Below, piece after piece: positions 63,204 to 64,000 of a stretch of DNA of 64,000 nucleotides. Source of the DNA: Planctomycetales bacterium (GTDB lineage: Bacteria; Planctomycetota; Planctomycetia; Planctomycetales; Planctomycetaceae). The DNA is taken from assembly GCA_026400835.1 (NCBI GenBank), contig JAPLOA010000069.1:62001-126000 (forward strand), in the 5' to 3' direction. Under the pieces are notes generated by a model. The model ran no database searches. It was not told the DNA's origin and was given only the letters and a program-made list of their open reading frames with translations. Made by a program: the position numbers and the translations under genes. Position 1 is the stretch's first letter; each line of letters opens with the position of its first letter.

Positions 63204-64000
63204 ATTCGAATTCCCGCTCGAAACGGGTCCGTTGGTTGAAGAATCAGATTGCATTCGCCGGTCACCCAGGCGGAGCCGGTAATGGTGGGAATAATAACGG
63301 GGTCGGCTCCGGTCGGAACTGTTGAATCGTCCGGTTGCCAGCTCCCCTCGAAAATGCTGCCGACAATGCTTTCCTGGAACCAGGTGGCACCCGCCAGAAG
63401 TTTTCCATCGGCCGCCAGGCAAGCCAGTTTTGCGCTCGTTCCGGTACCGCATGGCGAACGATCATAGGCGCCGCCCGGGCACATGACGAAGTTCTGGCTG
63501 CTGGATTCCGAAGTTGAGGGAGGCCCGAAGAGTTCGATATGGTCAATCAGTCCACCATTGACCCCCGTGATACCATCTCGCTCAAGAGCGGCTCGGATCT
63601 GGAGCGTAAAATCAGACAGCTCTTTCCAGCGAGAAAGACTGAGATCCTGTCCGTGGTCACTGACCAGAAAGAACCAGTTTCCTCCCCATGCGATGTCGCC
63701 GGTGATTGTGCCATGGCCGGGAACATTCACGGGAACAGCTTTGCGATATCGCCATGAGGGGACATTCCGGACAGCGACGCGGCATTCGTCTTTGAGAGTC
63801 GCAGTCACCACACCGACGGGAGTTTCAATGCGATGCGAACCGGGGCCCAATTTTTTCATCCACGCCAGCGTTACCATGAGCCCGATCGTCCCATGGCCAC
63901 ACATGTTCAGGTAGCCCGTGTTGTTAAAGAAAATGATTCCCGCCGCGCAGGTTGGGTCCGAGGGCTCACACAACAAGCCACCGACGAGGACATCGGACCC
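63200..64000 (-). CDS. 4-hydroxyproline 2-epimerase (proline racemase family), 5' end outside the window
   Basis: About 265 codons are present; the frame is open at the right edge (GSDVLVGG before position 63976) and the family is ~310-340 residues, so the first ~50-70 residues lie outside. Catalytic Cys pair is seen: MCGHGTIG and SPCGTGTSA. Both Cys (one in each motif) mark an epimerase; the related trans-3-hydroxyproline dehydratases have Thr in place of the first. The enzyme converts trans-4-hydroxy-L-proline to cis-4-hydroxy-D-proline. Overlaps the dehydrogenase by 4 bp, consistent with a catabolic operon. Length and motif agree with the family. Confidence 0.88.
   Translation of the reverse strand, partial: GSDVLVGGLLCEPSDPTCAAGIIFFNNTGYLNMCGHGTIGLMVTLAWMKKLGPGSHRIETPVGVVTATLKDECRVAVRNVPSWRYRKAVPVNVPGHGTITGDIAWGGNWFFLVSDHGQDLSLSRWKELSDFTLQIRAALERDGITGVNGGLIDHIELFGPPSTSESSSQNFVMCPGGAYDRSPCGTGTSAKLACLAADGKLLAGATWFQESIVGSIFEGSWQPDDSTVPTGADPVIIPTITGSAWVTGECNLILQPTDPFRAGIRI

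Overview
The window looks like a chromosomal segment of a planctomycete (Planctomycetota, order Planctomycetales or a close relative). The evidence is the combination of families: two DUF1549/DUF1553 proteins with CxxCH motifs, two Tat-exported DUF1501 proteins, an LEPR-XLL/cadherin/dockerin giant protein, a PEP-CTERM protein, a WD40 Ser/Thr kinase paired with an ECF-type sigma factor, a formylglycine sulfatase, and short palindromic repeats typical of these genomes. I saw no rRNA, tRNA, CRISPR array, integrase or complete insertion sequence. Genes lie on both strands in short operons separated by gaps of 0.2-0.7 kb.

Layout. 1-1.5 kb (+): the end of an unknown gene, a receiver-like protein of the cyclic-phosphate-processing (cREC) type, and a 46-residue small gene with a strong ribosome binding site. 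1.5-6 kb (-): a secreted CocE-type hydrolase and a DUF1549/DUF1553 protein. 6.4-12 kb (-): a signalling block of a CHASE4/HAMP histidine kinase translationally coupled to a hybrid kinase (REC-HK-REC-Hpt), then an HD-GYP response regulator. 12.5-19.3 kb: a DUF2617-like protein, a vanadium-haloperoxidase-family protein, a LipB-like gene overlapping lipA, two exported or membrane unknowns, and RNase PH. 19.3-23.3 kb (-): WD40 kinase plus sigma factor. 23.9-31.2 kb (+): a 2143-residue surface protein and a PEP-CTERM protein. 31.5-35.9 kb: an MFS transporter, a RidA protein, and a STAS / LOG-family / small exported protein trio. 36-41 kb (-): a complete Liv-type ABC importer. 41.4-53.8 kb: mostly +, with DUF1553, a membrane-fused ECF sigma factor, DUF1501, an IlvD/EDD dehydratase, RecQ and a second ECF sigma factor. 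53.8-59 kb (-): a CPBP protease, a Tyr/Thr/Val-rich exported protein, TadA and a sulfatase. 59-60.3 kb: decayed DNA with a broken ABC ATPase and a long inverted repeat. 60.5-64 kb: DUF1501, then a hydroxyproline epimerase/dehydrogenase pair running off the right edge.

Functional reading. LipB-like plus LipA point to lipoyl cofactor assembly, although the LipB-like protein lacks the two catalytic residues. The hydroxyproline pair would turn trans-4-hydroxy-L-proline into the D-epimer and then oxidise it. The Liv operon imports a branched-chain amino acid or similar amide. The kinase/hybrid/HD-GYP block suggests a phosphorelay ending in cyclic-di-GMP hydrolysis. The most unusual items are the LipB-like protein without catalytic Lys/Cys, the cREC-like operon, the sigma factor fused to a glycine-rich membrane domain, a repeat array inserted inside a cadherin-like domain of the giant protein, and a protease that appears to start at AUU. 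No function here was tested; all assignments rest on motifs read from the sequence.
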